Assembly (NCBI RefSeq): GCF_021018805.1 | Contig: NC_086283.1 | Span: 22,099,662-22,163,661 of the forward strand | Direction: 5' to 3' | From: Prinia subflava | Taxonomy: Eukaryota > Chordata > Aves > Passeriformes > Cisticolidae | DNA: 64,000 nucleotides | In this document: positions 53,355 to 64,000 of the stretch, piece after piece | How positions within the stretch are numbered: position 1 is the stretch's first letter | How the letters are laid out: every line of letters starts with the position of its first letter | Notes under the pieces: model-generated | What the model saw: only the letters and a program-made list of their open reading frames with translations | What the model was told of the DNA's origin: nothing | Database searches by the model: none | Translations under genes and position numbers: made by a program

Positions 53355-56300
53355 ATGGTGGCAGCAGGGTGGTACCACGGCGACATCAGCCAGGTGGTGG
53401 CCGAGGAGCTGCTGGCCAAGGCTGGGCGGGACGGCTCCTTCCTGGTGCGGGACAGCGAGTCAGTGAAGGGGGCATATGCCCTGTGCCTCCTGTGAGTCCC
53501 TGCCCTGCCTCTCCGTGTGTGGCTTCTGTCTCTTGTCCCTTGTCTGCCTCCCTCTGTGCCTCTCCCTGCTCCAGGCACTGCCAAAACCTCATGGAAGAGC
53601 CTTCTGCAGGGATGCGAGTGGAATGAGCAGGGTGGCAGCTCCCTGGCACCGGGGTTTTGAGTGATCTCCGAGTCAGGGCTGTGGAGCTGTGTCCTTGCGA
53701 GCAGGATGAAGGTTGGGCCAGCAGCCCTGCCCAGCAGCATGGCTGCTGAATGCATAACCTCAAACCCAGAGCACACTGAGATGTTTTGGGCTGCCTGCTG
53801 GCCTGTGAGCATCTCCCATGCTGGGGCTCTGGGGCTACAGTCCCCACCATGGGGCCTCTTGCCATCCTTGCTCTTGGAACCAGGGGTTCCAAGACAGCAC
53901 TGCTGAGAGCACTTGCTGCCTGCACCCTTCCTGCTGCCTGCACCCTTCCTGCTCTGCACCCTTCCTGCCTGCTTGTCACACATCTGTGTGGGCAGGTTTG
54001 GCAGGATGCACCCCCTTTCCTTCACTGGCCTGGCCCTTTGTGTGGGACAAATTGCAAATTCAGACACTGGTCGTGCAGGGCACGAGCCAGAGCCCAGGCT
54101 GGTGGCACAGGACGGTGGCACAGGCAGGGATGTGCTGTGGCCCCACAGGCAGCCTAGCAAAGGCTCTGTCTGGCCACAAGCCATGGAGCCACGCTGCTGG
54201 GGGTACCCCAGTGAGCACAGTCATGGCTGTCCTGTGCAGTTTGGAAGCAGGAGGACACTGCACATCCTCTCACAGACCCCGAACTGAGGGTGATGATTTA
54301 TTTCTAGAAATGCTCGCTCAGTTCCTCTCTCTGCAGAGGGCATGGGGTGTTTGTCTCAGGGCTGGGCCCCCAGTGCTGCCGCAGTGCCGCGGGCAGGGGA
54401 ATGGGGGCCCTCACCTGCTCTCTCCAGGTTCCAGAAGCACGTCTACACCTACCGCATCCTCCCCGATGACGAGGGGCTGCTCTCCGTGCAGGTGGGTGAG
54501 CAGGGGGTGCACCCCCTGCCCTGGGCGGTGCCTCGGAGCTGGGCGTGGGCGGGATGCAGCTGTGCAGGGCCCGTCCTGCTCCCCGGTGAGGTGGCATCAG
54601 CCTGTGGTTTGTTTTCTGCACGAGCTGCAGGATGCAGGCGCTTTGCAGCCGCTCCAGCTCGGGGCCATCAGAGGCTGCCTCCGCACAGCACAGCACATCC
54701 TGACACTGTCCCTTCCTGCCACACACTCTGTCACAGCCTGGCCACACAGAGCCAGCCCCATGGCGCCTGTCCCCACGGGGTCTAAGCTGCCCTGGATTCG
54801 ATGTCCCCTTGGGGTTTCTCCTGGTACCCAGATCTCTGCAGCTGCCCTTTCTGCCCCTCAAATAGAGCATCCTGGGTGTGCACAGCAAATCCCCATCTGC
54901 TGAAGGAGGCTGATGTCTCCGTGCTCTTCCATGCTCGTTACCCCATGGGTCTGGTGTCCAGCTGGCCCTTTCAACTCGCCACGGGCACGCTCTGAGGGAC
55001 AGACCCACTGGACAGACTGGGGCTGCCCTGGCAGAGGAGGGGATGTGACGGTGCTTCCCCTGCTCTGCCTCCCCAGACCATCCAGGGCATCCAAGCCAAG
55101 TGTTTCCGCACCCTCCCCGACCTGATCGGTGCCTACCAGCACCCCAACAACGGGCTGGTGACCTCCCTGCTGCACCCCGTGCACCGGCAGAGGCCGGCCG
55201 AGGACTCGGGTGAGCCGGGGAGGGGCCGGGAGCTGTGCCAGGCTGGCAGCGGGGCAAGTCCCGCTGAGCTGGCGACTCTGCCCACAGACGGGGAGGATGC
55301 CCGAGGCTGGGGGCACACAGTGCCGTGTGCCGGCGCTGCCCCCGCCAGCAGGACCCACATCCCACAGCAGCTGCACCAGAGGCTGCAGGAGCAGGTCCAC
55401 AGCAGGTAATGAACCCCTGCCCGCCCCAGGCGATGGATGGTCATGCCCGGTGGGAATCTTTATGTCCCACCCCTCTCCCAGCCCTGCCAGTGACTTCATG
55501 GGCTTCATGGCCGAGTACCTGACCCACCACGTGCAGGACCTGGAGGCTCTGTGCCAAGGGCACCCACAGCTGCGGCACCTCAGCACCGCGCTCGCCACTG
55601 CCTGCCGGGCACTGCACGGGTCAGTGGCCTGTGGACGGTGGGGCTGGAGCGGGGCCATGGCCTGTGGCCACCCACCTTGTCACCATCCCCTTTGGGTGGC
55701 GGAGTGTGGCATCAAGGCACAGGGAGCGCCCACACCGCCCCTCGCCCGCTCTCTCCTCCCCTGCAGTGAGATCGACTTCACGCTGGCGGGTCTGGAGACC
55801 CTGGCCAGGGTGTTCGATGCCCCTGCGTCCCCTCGCAGCCCGGCCAGGGAGCAGGTGAGTGCCCCCACAATGCCCAGGGACCTCTACATCTTGTGGTGCA
55901 GCCCAGAGCCACAGAGAGGAATCCAGTGCCACTGTGCTGTTCCAAAATTATCCATCCTCCCCTTCAGGGTTTCCTGAGCAGTGATCCAGACCTGGAGCTG
56001 CTCCTTAACAAGATCTCCACTGTCAACCACCTCCTCTCTTCGCTGGAGAAGAAGGTGCCGGACCCCAGTCACGGTGCAGGGGGAGGCACAGCTACCTCTT
56101 CCCTAAATTAACCCCTCTGTCAAACCAAGCTCTGGTGGCAGCACAGCCCAGGGCTCCCAGTTGGTCCAGTGTCCCCAGCACACTGCCCATCTCTCTGCCA
56201 GGTGCTGAAGTCGCTGCAGGAGATGGTGTCAAGGCACAACCTGGCACTGCCCAGGGTAGATGTGTCACCCCTGCCAGCTGCCAGGCCCCTGGCCGTGCAG

Positions 56301-59300
56301 AACTTCGAGGTGAGGCAGGGGACACGGAGGGACCCCGTGTTACTGCTGGGCAGGGCAGGTTTGGGGACAACTCCAGAGCCATGTCCCTGCGTGCAGGTGA
56401 AGGTGGGCAAGTCCCAGCGTGTGGCCCTGACGGTGGATGTGGAGTCAGGGACAGTGACTGTCGCCAAGCGGGGCAGCGGCTCCCCGGAGGAGGTGATCCC
56501 ACAGGATAAAAGTAAGGGGCTGCTGCACTTCTGCTGACTGTCAATGGGATTCTTTGGGGCTGTAGGGTTCCCTGTCATAGCCTGATGCCCCAAGGATGGG
56601 CCACGTGCCCTATCACACCCCAGCCCCCATCCCACACTGCCCCGTGGTGGGAGGCGGGGGCCACCATTGCCCCCTGACCTGCATGCTCAGTCCTGCAGCT
56701 GATCAAGTACCAGAGTGTGCAGAGCAAGGTGAGGCTGGTGTGCGCCCGCGAGAACCAGAAGAGCCTGAGCAAGGACTTCATCTTCCCCAGCGCGCGGGTG
56801 AGCGGCACCGGCCATGCCCACAGCACGTCCTGTGAGATGAGGAGGCCCTTGGGAATATGGGAAGCAGCAAACCAGTGGTCTCAGGATTGAGACCACCACT
56901 GCAATCTGGGGGTATTGTCCACCTGATCCTGGGGTGCTGTGCCCCCCATCTCTCTAAGACACTCTCATCACCCTGCAGAAGAGAGAGGCTTTTTGCCAGC
57001 TGCTGCAGCTGATGAAGATCCAGCACTCCAACCTAGATGAGCCTGAGATCATCTCGGTTTATGTTGGGACGTGGAACATGGGTAAGGGGCCAGGGGAAGG
57101 TGGGCTTGTCCTGGGAGGTTGTTGTGGCTCTTTGTGAGCCTGGCTGGGTTTTTGGAGGTGTCTCAGGAAACCTCAGGTCTGAGGCTGTCAGTTTGAGGAG
57201 GAGGCTGGAGAAAACGCCAGTCTGGCTGCCATGGGCTTTATCTGTCCTGTCATGGAGGGTGTTGGGGAGACAGAGGAACAGGGATATCACCAGAGTTTTG
57301 GGCTGTAAATCCCAGCAGCAGTCTGGGATGCACACGGCTGATCCATGGGGTTGGCACACTGCTTCCTACCCCTGGCAGCTCCTGGAGACTGGCAGGGCCT
57401 GGGCTGGAGAGGAGCTTGGGCACCTGACTCATCCCCCCTGTATGACCCGTGTCCCTGCCTGCAGGTAGCACGCCCCCACCCCGCTCTCTGGCCTCCTGGC
57501 TGACCTCGAGGGGCTTGGGGCGTGCACAGGACGAGACCACGGCCTGCATCCCCCACGACATCTATGTCATCGGCACCCAGGAGAACTCCCTGGGCGACCG
57601 CGAGTGGGTCGAGTTCCTCTGCGCCTCCCTCAAGACCCTCATGGCCGTCGACTACCGAGTGGTAACAGCCAGGCCCCCGACAGGCCTGGGGGGCTGCGCA
57701 CCAGCAGCCATCGCCCCACAACCCATACCCCAACCAGCAGGCCCGCCCCCACCCCAAATCAGCCCAGGGAACATCCTGTGCCCCACAGACTCCATGAGTG
57801 CCGTCCCCAGGAATCAGGGATGGGCTGCTGACATACCTGCGTGTCCAGCCCCATCCTCCGTGGCCGTGGGGCAGGGCGGGGCCCAGGCAGGCTCACCCCC
57901 TGCTCCACCACAGGTGGCCCTGCAGTGCCTGTGGAGCATCAAGATCGTGGTGCTGGTGAAGCCGGAGCATCAGCGGCGCATCAGCCACGTCCACACCTCC
58001 AGCGTGAAAACCGGGATCGCCAACACGCTGGGTAGCGAGAGGGTGGGGCAGGGAGATGGTCCCGAGGGAGGGGACAGCCTGAGCGCCAGGACAGGACTTG
58101 TGGGCTCCCCCAGAGCTCAGTGGTGCCACATCTCTGCAGGGAACAAGGGAGCTGTGGGTGTCTCCTTTCTTTTCAATGGGACCTCCTTTGGCTTTGTCAA
58201 CTGCCACCTGGCCTCTGGCAGTGAGAAGACCCACAGGTGATGCAGGGATGGGGAGGATGGGGCTACCCTGGGGGGTGGGTGTCTCAGGAGGATGGAGAAG
58301 GAGGGCCTGTTGGGCTGCCTCCATCCCCAGCTGAATGAGAGTGAGTAGTCCCCGGGGTGGCTCATATGATGCTGCTGTCCCCTCTGCAGGCGTAACCAGA
58401 ACTACAGTGACATCCTGCACTCCCTGGCTCTGGGGGACAAACATCTGGTGGGCTTTGACCTCACCCTGCGCTTCACCCACCTCTTCTGGTTTGGGGACCT
58501 CAACTACCGCCTGGACATGGATGTGCAGGTGGGATCCTGCAGGTGCCAGGCCAGGGACAGCAGGGAGAGAAGGGCCCAGGGAGTCACTGTCCCTTCCCCA
58601 CCACAGGACATCCTCACCCACATAGTCAAGAAGGAGTTTCAAGCCCTCCTGGCTGTTGACCAGCTCAACCTGGAGCGGGAGAAGAACAAGGTGTTCCTGC
58701 AGTTCAGTGAGTGTGGGGACAAGGGTGCTGCTCCTCCTGCTGAGACAGCGGCACCAGGGTCCCCACAACCCTCCTGTGTCACCCTCAGCTCTTGGGGGTC
58801 CCCTCTAGTGGCACTGCCCTGCACAAAGTGCCCAGAGCCTGGGGACCTTGGTGAGCACTGGGCCAGGGGTGCCAGCCATCAGAATGAGCCTCCCATGGGG
58901 AGCACGATACCCCATTGGGACTGGCAGGGACCATGGCCCCCACACCACCTATGTATCCTGATTCCAGGTGAGGGTGACATCTCCTTCCCTCCCACGTACC
59001 GCTACGAGAGGGGCACCCGGGACACCTATGTGTGGCAGAAGTCCAAGCCCACGGGGGTGAGTTCCAGAGGCCTCCCTCCAAGCAGGACACTCTGGGGACA
59101 GGGACAGCAGGGTGCTGACGGGGCTGCATAGTGGTGCTCAATACCCACAGCTCCAGCAGCCTGTTCCCTACCAAAACAAGATCTGGGCAGGAAGAAAAAC
59201 ACTTTTGGGGTGCTAGGAAGCTCTTCTGAGCAGGGGGACCCAGACCCGAGAGGCTGCTGATCCAGCTGCTTTTCCTGTTTTTAGATGCGGATCAATGTCC

Positions 59301-61316
59301 CCTCGTGGTGTGACCGCATCCTGTGGAAGTCACACCCGGAGACCCACGTGGTCTGTAACTCCTACGGTGAGTGAGACCATGGGGACAGAGCAGCCAGAGG
59401 GGGCCAGTGCTGCCCAGGATGCCAGGGCTTTGGGACCCTGCCCCAGCTGCCTCTCCTGCCATCCAGGCTGCACCGATGACATAGTGACCAGTGACCACTC
59501 GCCTGTCTTCGCCACCTTTGAGGTGGGAGTGACGTCGCAGTTTGTGCCCAAGGAAGGTAAGAGCTGGGTTCTGTCACCCCTTGGGCTGGGTTTGGGGTGA
59601 GCCCTGGCACACCCTGACCTGCCAGGACCTGTCTGCAGCTCCTGGCTCCAGCCCTGAGGCGCTGGCCTGCATCGAGTGGGAGAGCATCGAGGTGATGCTG
59701 AAAACCACGAGCCGCAGCAAGTGCTACATCGAGTTCCACTCCTACTGCCTGGAGGGTGAGGGGGTGCCTGGGGTGTTGGGGGTGGCTGTGGGGGTCACCT
59801 AGCCTGGCTGGAGCTGTGTGCCCCTCTCTCCCCTCCAGAGATGCAGCGGAGTGGGGAGAACACCTTCCAGAACTGTGACATCCCTGGGTTCCTCAAGCTG
59901 GGCTGGTCCTCCAAGCATCTGCCTGTGGTGCGCAGCCCTGGAGCATCCTCATCCCCATCTGTACCCTGAGCCCCAAAGGGAGCTGGAGCTGTCACCACCC
60001 CCCAGGACAGAGCCTCCCTGTGCCCCCTACCCCGTGGCAGCCCCCCTAAGCCCCCCTCTCTGTGCACAGCTGAACCCCATCCTGCCCGACCTGGAGTACC
60101 TGGGGGACCAGCACTTGCTCCTCAGCATCAAAGGCGTGGAGAGCTGCGAGTCCTTTGGTACGTGGGGATGGTGGGGCCACCATGGTGGCACGGGGGTGCC
60201 AAGCACAGCCCCCTCCAGGTTGCAGCCTGCTGTGTGTGAGGTTGGTAGGAGGGACCCTGGCACCCACTATGCTCCGGGTGCTGCTGCTCACGGGGGACTC
60301 CCGTGTCCCCCGAGCCCCGGGGGCTGACGTTGTGCCCGCAGGAGAGTGCTGCCTTGCCCTGAGATCAGCGATCGGCACCACGCCCCAGCAGTTCGAGACC
60401 TTCCTGTTCCACCGTGGCGAGGAGACGGGCTCCGTGCGCGGCTGGATGCGGGTCCGGGTGCCGCGGGGCCGGTGCGGCACCCGCGAGAGGCTCTACGGTA
60501 ACGCACGCAGCCCCCTCCCGGTGCCCTGGGCTCGGGGACATCCTGGGCCAAGTTGCCCTCTGGCTCCCGGCCGTGGGGTGAGCCCAGACCTCGTTGCCTT
60601 TGCAGAGTGGATCAGCTTTGAGGAGGAGGATGCTGAGCCGGCGGCGGAGCCCCCGATGTGCCCCAAGATACCGCCGCAGCGCCTCAGGTACCCCAGGCGG
60701 GCTCAGCGGTGCCGGAGCCCCAGTGGCGGGATGCTGAGCCCTTTCCCTCTTCGTGTTTCGAAGGAGCCGCCCCCGCAGCCTCCCGGAGCCGGCCACCGGC
60801 TACACCAACCCTGCCTACTTCATCTTTGAGGGAGTGCCCAACGCGTGGGCCCCGGCCCCCGGAGAAGCCGCCAGGAAGCAGGCAGAGGGCCCGGTCGGGG
60901 GCCAGCCGTGCCGGAGCCCCGCTGGACCGCGGGTCCCGTTGCCCTCAGAGGAGGAGCCGTGGTGTGGCCGGCCCCTCTGCGGGCCACCGAGCCCGTCCCG
61001 TGGGCACCCACTCAGCCCCCACAGAGCGGGACACCCCAAGAGGCCCAAGTCGGCCGTCCTGGCAAGAGACGCGGTGGGGCTGGGCGACTGCTCGCTGTAC
61101 GTGGCCACTCACCTGAGCCAGCTGGACCAGGTGTCACCGCAGTGCAGGGGGGACAGGCAGGAGCTCCCGCTGCGCCAGACCCACCACGCCCTGGAGCCGC
61201 CGCCGCGGCCCTGCCGGGAAGGGCCGAGGCCACTCGGGAAGCGAGGAGCGCTGGGTGCTTCGGACCTGGAGGCTCAGCCTCCTCTGCCCGCCGACCTGCA
61301 GCCTGCCAGGATGTAG
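53355..61316 (+). CDS. INPPL1-like: SHIP2-like SH2-domain inositol polyphosphate 5-phosphatase, 25 exons, 1,064 aa
   Basis: Predicted to convert PI(3,4,5)P3 to PI(3,4)P2 at membranes (family knowledge). Exons: 53355-53491, 54428-54491, 55077-55209, 55288-55405, 55482-55619, 55767-55854, 55968-56054, 56202-56309, 56397-56511, 56691-56797, 56979-57081, 57465-57661, 57914-58031, 58140-58236, 58390-58528, 58607-58706, 58968-59056, 59285-59366, 59467-59556, 59639-59755, 59839-59927, 60070-60157, 60342-60497, 60606-60687, 60764-61316. They total 3,195 nt in one frame. The SH2 domain is about residues 6-105, with FLVRDSES at 29-36. The 5-phosphatase spans about 390-700: GTWNMG 395-400, TQEN 437-440, WFGDLNYR 570-577, PSWCDRILW 652-660 and SDHSP 682-686, all intact. 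A C2-like region runs to about 860, then NPAY at 896-899. It resembles SHIP2 more than SHIP1, but ends without SHIP2's SAM domain. Donors after 56054 and 59927 are weak (GTGCCG, GTGCGC). It may be a separate paralog or a relocated INPPL1. Confidence 0.92.
53914..53975 (+). repeat. Tandem repeat, about 17 bp x 3
   Basis: Units of CTGCCTGCACCCTTC repeat three times in intron 1 of the SHIP-like gene. Confidence 0.75.
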
Positions 61317-61478
61317 CGACAGCTGTGCCCAGCCCTGTGCCCTCGGCAGCAGCTCCCTCCTGCTCAGCCCTGCTCAGACGGTGCTCCCGGAGGCCTTTCC
61401 CTGCAGCACAGCTCCCGAAACCGCTGCGCTCCCTTTGCTATCACTATCCAGAATAAAGTGTCAGGGACTGGGTCCGTG
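61317..61478 (+). terminator. 3' UTR and poly(A) signal of the SHIP-like gene
   Basis: AATAAA at 61452-61457, only 136 nt after the stop codon, gives a compact 3' UTR. It marks the natural gene end, so the lack of a SAM domain is not caused by the window edge. Confidence 0.8.
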
Positions 61479-61960
61479 TCTGCACACCTGCTTCTGCCAA
61501 AGGGCAAGGAGAAAAAGTGCCGAGCCAGATGGGGAAAACACCGGCCCCCGGTGTCCTGGATGCTCCAAGGCATTGCCCCCTCCTCTTCCCGCTCCATGGG
61601 AACACTGCGCAATCCCAGCCCTCCAGGCTGCCCTTGCCCATCGCAAAGCTGACTGGTGTCACAGCTCTTGACCCCCGCTCCCCTCTGCCCGCACAGGGAG
61701 ATGGGCACACCCTCAAAAACACGGGGACTCCGCCATCCGGCGGTGTCCTGGCCGTGCGACACGCGAGGTGGCCCCGGTTTTGGGAACACGATGCCCGGGC
61801 TGGCCTCAAGGTGGCAGTGGCCACCTTTGTCCTCAGGATTGCCCAGCGGGGCTGGGGGCCAGCGGGACAACGCCGCTGGCTGCGGGACCCCGGCACCCAC
61901 CGGGCAGGGGGGCTGTCCTGGGGCGGGCTAGGGGCCCCGCGCCCCAGGAATAGGGGCTAC

Positions 61961-62210
61961 GACCCTCTTGCCTGAGGGGTCGTCCCTATGAGTGAGGGGC
62001 CGTGGTCCCCATGGGCAGAGAGACACAACCCAGGGGTGAGGGACGATGGACCTTCTGGTTGAGTGACCATGGTCCCCATGGGTGGAGGGATGTGGTCGCC
62101 ATGGGCGAGGGGACACGGTGCCCTCATGGATGTGGGGTTATGCCCTCGTGGTTGAGGGGCCGCGGTGCTCTTGGGGAAAGGGCTGTGACCCCATGGGAGA
62201 GGCCACCTTG
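61961..62210 (+). repeat. Degenerate minisatellite, about 23 bp x 10-11
   Basis: Units resemble GTCCCCATGGGTGAGGGGACGTG, with gaps and substitutions, at a steady 22-24 bp spacing. Six or more units keep the CATGGG or GAGGGG core. Confidence 0.75.
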
Positions 62211-63700
62211 CCCCAGGTCCTGGGGCTGCAGGTGGCTCAAAGCCTGTGAAGGCAACAGAGGGATGGGAGCGCAGTGGGGCTGAGCAGCTCCTGCCTCCGC
62301 CTCTGCCCGCCTCCAGCCCTGCCTTCCCTGGGCACTTTGTTCCCGGCCGCGGGAAGCGGGAGCGGGCACACTCGGCACGGCAGGGCACGGCCAGGGCCGC
62401 CCACAGCCCCACGGCATGGCCCCGTCCTGCGTGGGGAACAGGCTCTCCCCGTGGGGGCCCCACTGCTGAGAGCCGCCCAGGTCTGCAGGTGAGCCGGGGC
62501 AGCCCCTCTTTGCTGACAGCAGGGACAGCCCTGCCAGGGTCATGCAGTCCCACTGGGCTCCGGGGGCGAGGGTCAGAGGTGGGATCTGCAGGGCTGGATG
62601 GGTGCAGGGTGGGGGCCAGCCAGATCTCACCAGCCCTCCACCATTCCCAAATCCCTCTGTATATCCTTCTCTCTAAAACAACAGTTCCTTCCCACTGTGG
62701 CCCCCTCCTCTCTTTCATCCTCCTCTCCATCTCCCAGATCTCTGTCTCCTCATGGGTTGAAGCTGCCCTGGTGCTGGAGTGGCTCGTCCTGACACTGTGG
62801 GCCCCTGCCCATTCCCAGTGAGGTGGGGGACAGGGACAACCCAGCCAGGGTGGAAGGGAACCCTCACACCCACTCTGCCCAGGGTCCCCTCGGGCCAGGG
62901 GATGAGGTGGACAGCAAGGGAAATGCCCGACCCCACTTGTGTCCCCAGGGAGGTGTCCCAGCAGAGCATGCCTTGGCTGCTCTTCCAGGCGAAGGGAAGG
63001 ATTGGAATTAGACCACATCCCCTTGTGCCAAGGCTTTGGCTGCACCAACCACGCGGCGATTAGGGACAAGGGTCCTTCTGCAGGATGTTTTGCATAATTT
63101 CCCCCTGTTTTGCAATTTCCAAGGGCTTAGGCGAGGAGAAAAGCCCTGTTTTTCCCATGCTCCAGCAGCAGCCAGTCCCAGGCTCACCCATCCCCTGGCA
63201 GCAGCTCCAAAATCTGCTATCACCTCCCCTCTCTGAGTTCCTGCCTGCTGCTCCATGATCCCCAACACCATGATTCCCATCCTGTCCCACCAGCAGGACT
63301 GCTCTGGCATTGACTACTCCTTCATTTTACTGGAGCCTTTCCAACACCCTCATGAATCCCCGGGGCAGGGGGAGCCCTCAGATCCCACCAGGACTGGTAC
63401 TGCCAGCAGGGCCAATGGACAGTTCTGGCTGGGCACACCTGAAGGACCAGGAGTCAGGGAAATGCTGCCAATGCTGTGGCCAAGGGCACCATGTGCCCTC
63501 AACGTGTGGCCCATGGCTGGCCCCTGCCCCTGCCACTGGCCCATGGCTATTGCTGCATTTTCCAGGACCCCTTGCTCCTTCCTGGGAAAAATCAGAGGCC
63601 TCTCCAAAGACACCATCCTTGGGGGATGCACCTGCCATGGGCAAGGGGTTCTGCAGTGTTACTTGTACATCCACAAAACGGGCAGAGCAAGAACATCACC

Positions 63701-63849
63701 TCTTCCTGCAGCACCTTCCATCTTCCTGCTTTAAGTCCTTTCCCTGCAGTCCCTTTCATCTCCCTGCTCCAAATCCTCTTCCTGCAGCACATTCCATCTC
63801 CCTGTTCCACATCCTTCCCCTCCAGTACCTTCCATCTCTGTGCTCCAAC
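63701..63849 (+). repeat. Minisatellite, about 37 bp x 4
   Basis: Four units share CTTCCTGCAGCACCTTCCAT followed by CTCCCTGCTCCAAATC, with substitutions. Pyrimidine-rich. Confidence 0.8.
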
Positions 63850-64000
63850 AATCAATCCCAGTTCTTGGCTCACACCTTGATCCCTCCTCAAAAGCCCATG
63901 GCCAAGGATTGCTTTGCTAGGAATGTCAGCAAGGAATAGGAATGGGGCTGGTGGTGATGTGTCCTCAGGCTACAGCAATATGGTTCAGTAATTTCAGTCA

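Larger units (their letters stand above)
61479..64000. other. Intergenic sequence downstream of the SHIP-like gene
   Basis: GC-rich unique sequence with two minisatellite-like blocks (61961-62210 and 63701-63849). A donor-like site at about 62487 (CTGCAG then GTGAGC) could belong to an unseen neighbouring gene, but no coding frame supports it. Confidence 0.55.

Noticed and set aside
61961..62210. CRISPR-like array
   Set aside because: Units are diverged, directly adjacent and without spacers, in an animal genome. It is a minisatellite.
62390..62490. Possible first exon of a further gene ending at a GTGAGC donor
   Set aside because: CpG-rich and with a plausible donor, but no downstream acceptor, frame or homology in the remaining 1.5 kb.

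Overview
This is vertebrate nuclear DNA, almost certainly from a bird and probably a passerine. The genes are split by many GT-AG introns. About nine fragments look like CR1 (chicken repeat 1) LINE 3' ends. There are also two solitary LTRs of the kind seen in songbird endogenous retroviruses. The CpG islands and compact introns suit a gene-dense avian segment. The gene order KIF4A, PDZD11, RAB41, ARR3 matches human Xq13, which in birds corresponds to chromosome 4 or 4A material.

Layout. KIF4A (minus, 1191-18586, 30 coding exons, 1,219 aa) and PDZD11 (plus, 19138-21155, 6 exons, 140 aa) diverge from one CpG-island promoter. A RAB6-family GTPase gene, assigned to RAB41 by synteny (minus, 25582-40949, 8 exons, 211 aa), lies across introns rich in repeats. 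It has a duplicated, apparently mutually exclusive exon 4 and a minor-spliceosome-type last intron. Cone arrestin ARR3 (minus, 41905-47998, 16 coding exons, 394 aa) follows and includes a 10-nt micro-exon. A TATA- and CRX-like promoter sits upstream of it. The last gene (plus, 53355-61316, 25 exons, 1,064 aa) encodes an SH2-domain inositol 5-phosphatase most like SHIP2/INPPL1. It has every catalytic motif but a short C-terminus. 61480-64000 holds minisatellite-like repeats and no gene that I can support. All exon boundaries were read by eye from splice sites and reading phase, and each chain of exons gives one uninterrupted frame.

The most interesting signal is the SHIP-like gene beside ARR3 and RAB41. 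In human, arrestin, SHIP and RAB6 genes travel together elsewhere: SAG with INPP5D at 2q37, and ARRB1, INPPL1 and RAB6A at 11q13. The simplest reading is that this window keeps the arrestin-RAB6-SHIP triad of the X-type paralogon, including a SHIP copy I do not know from the human locus (inference). The five genes are not a functional pathway. They cover mitotic chromosome transport (KIF4A), junction and membrane scaffolding (PDZD11), Golgi traffic (RAB41), cone phototransduction shut-off (ARR3) and PI(3,4,5)P3 signalling (SHIP-like).
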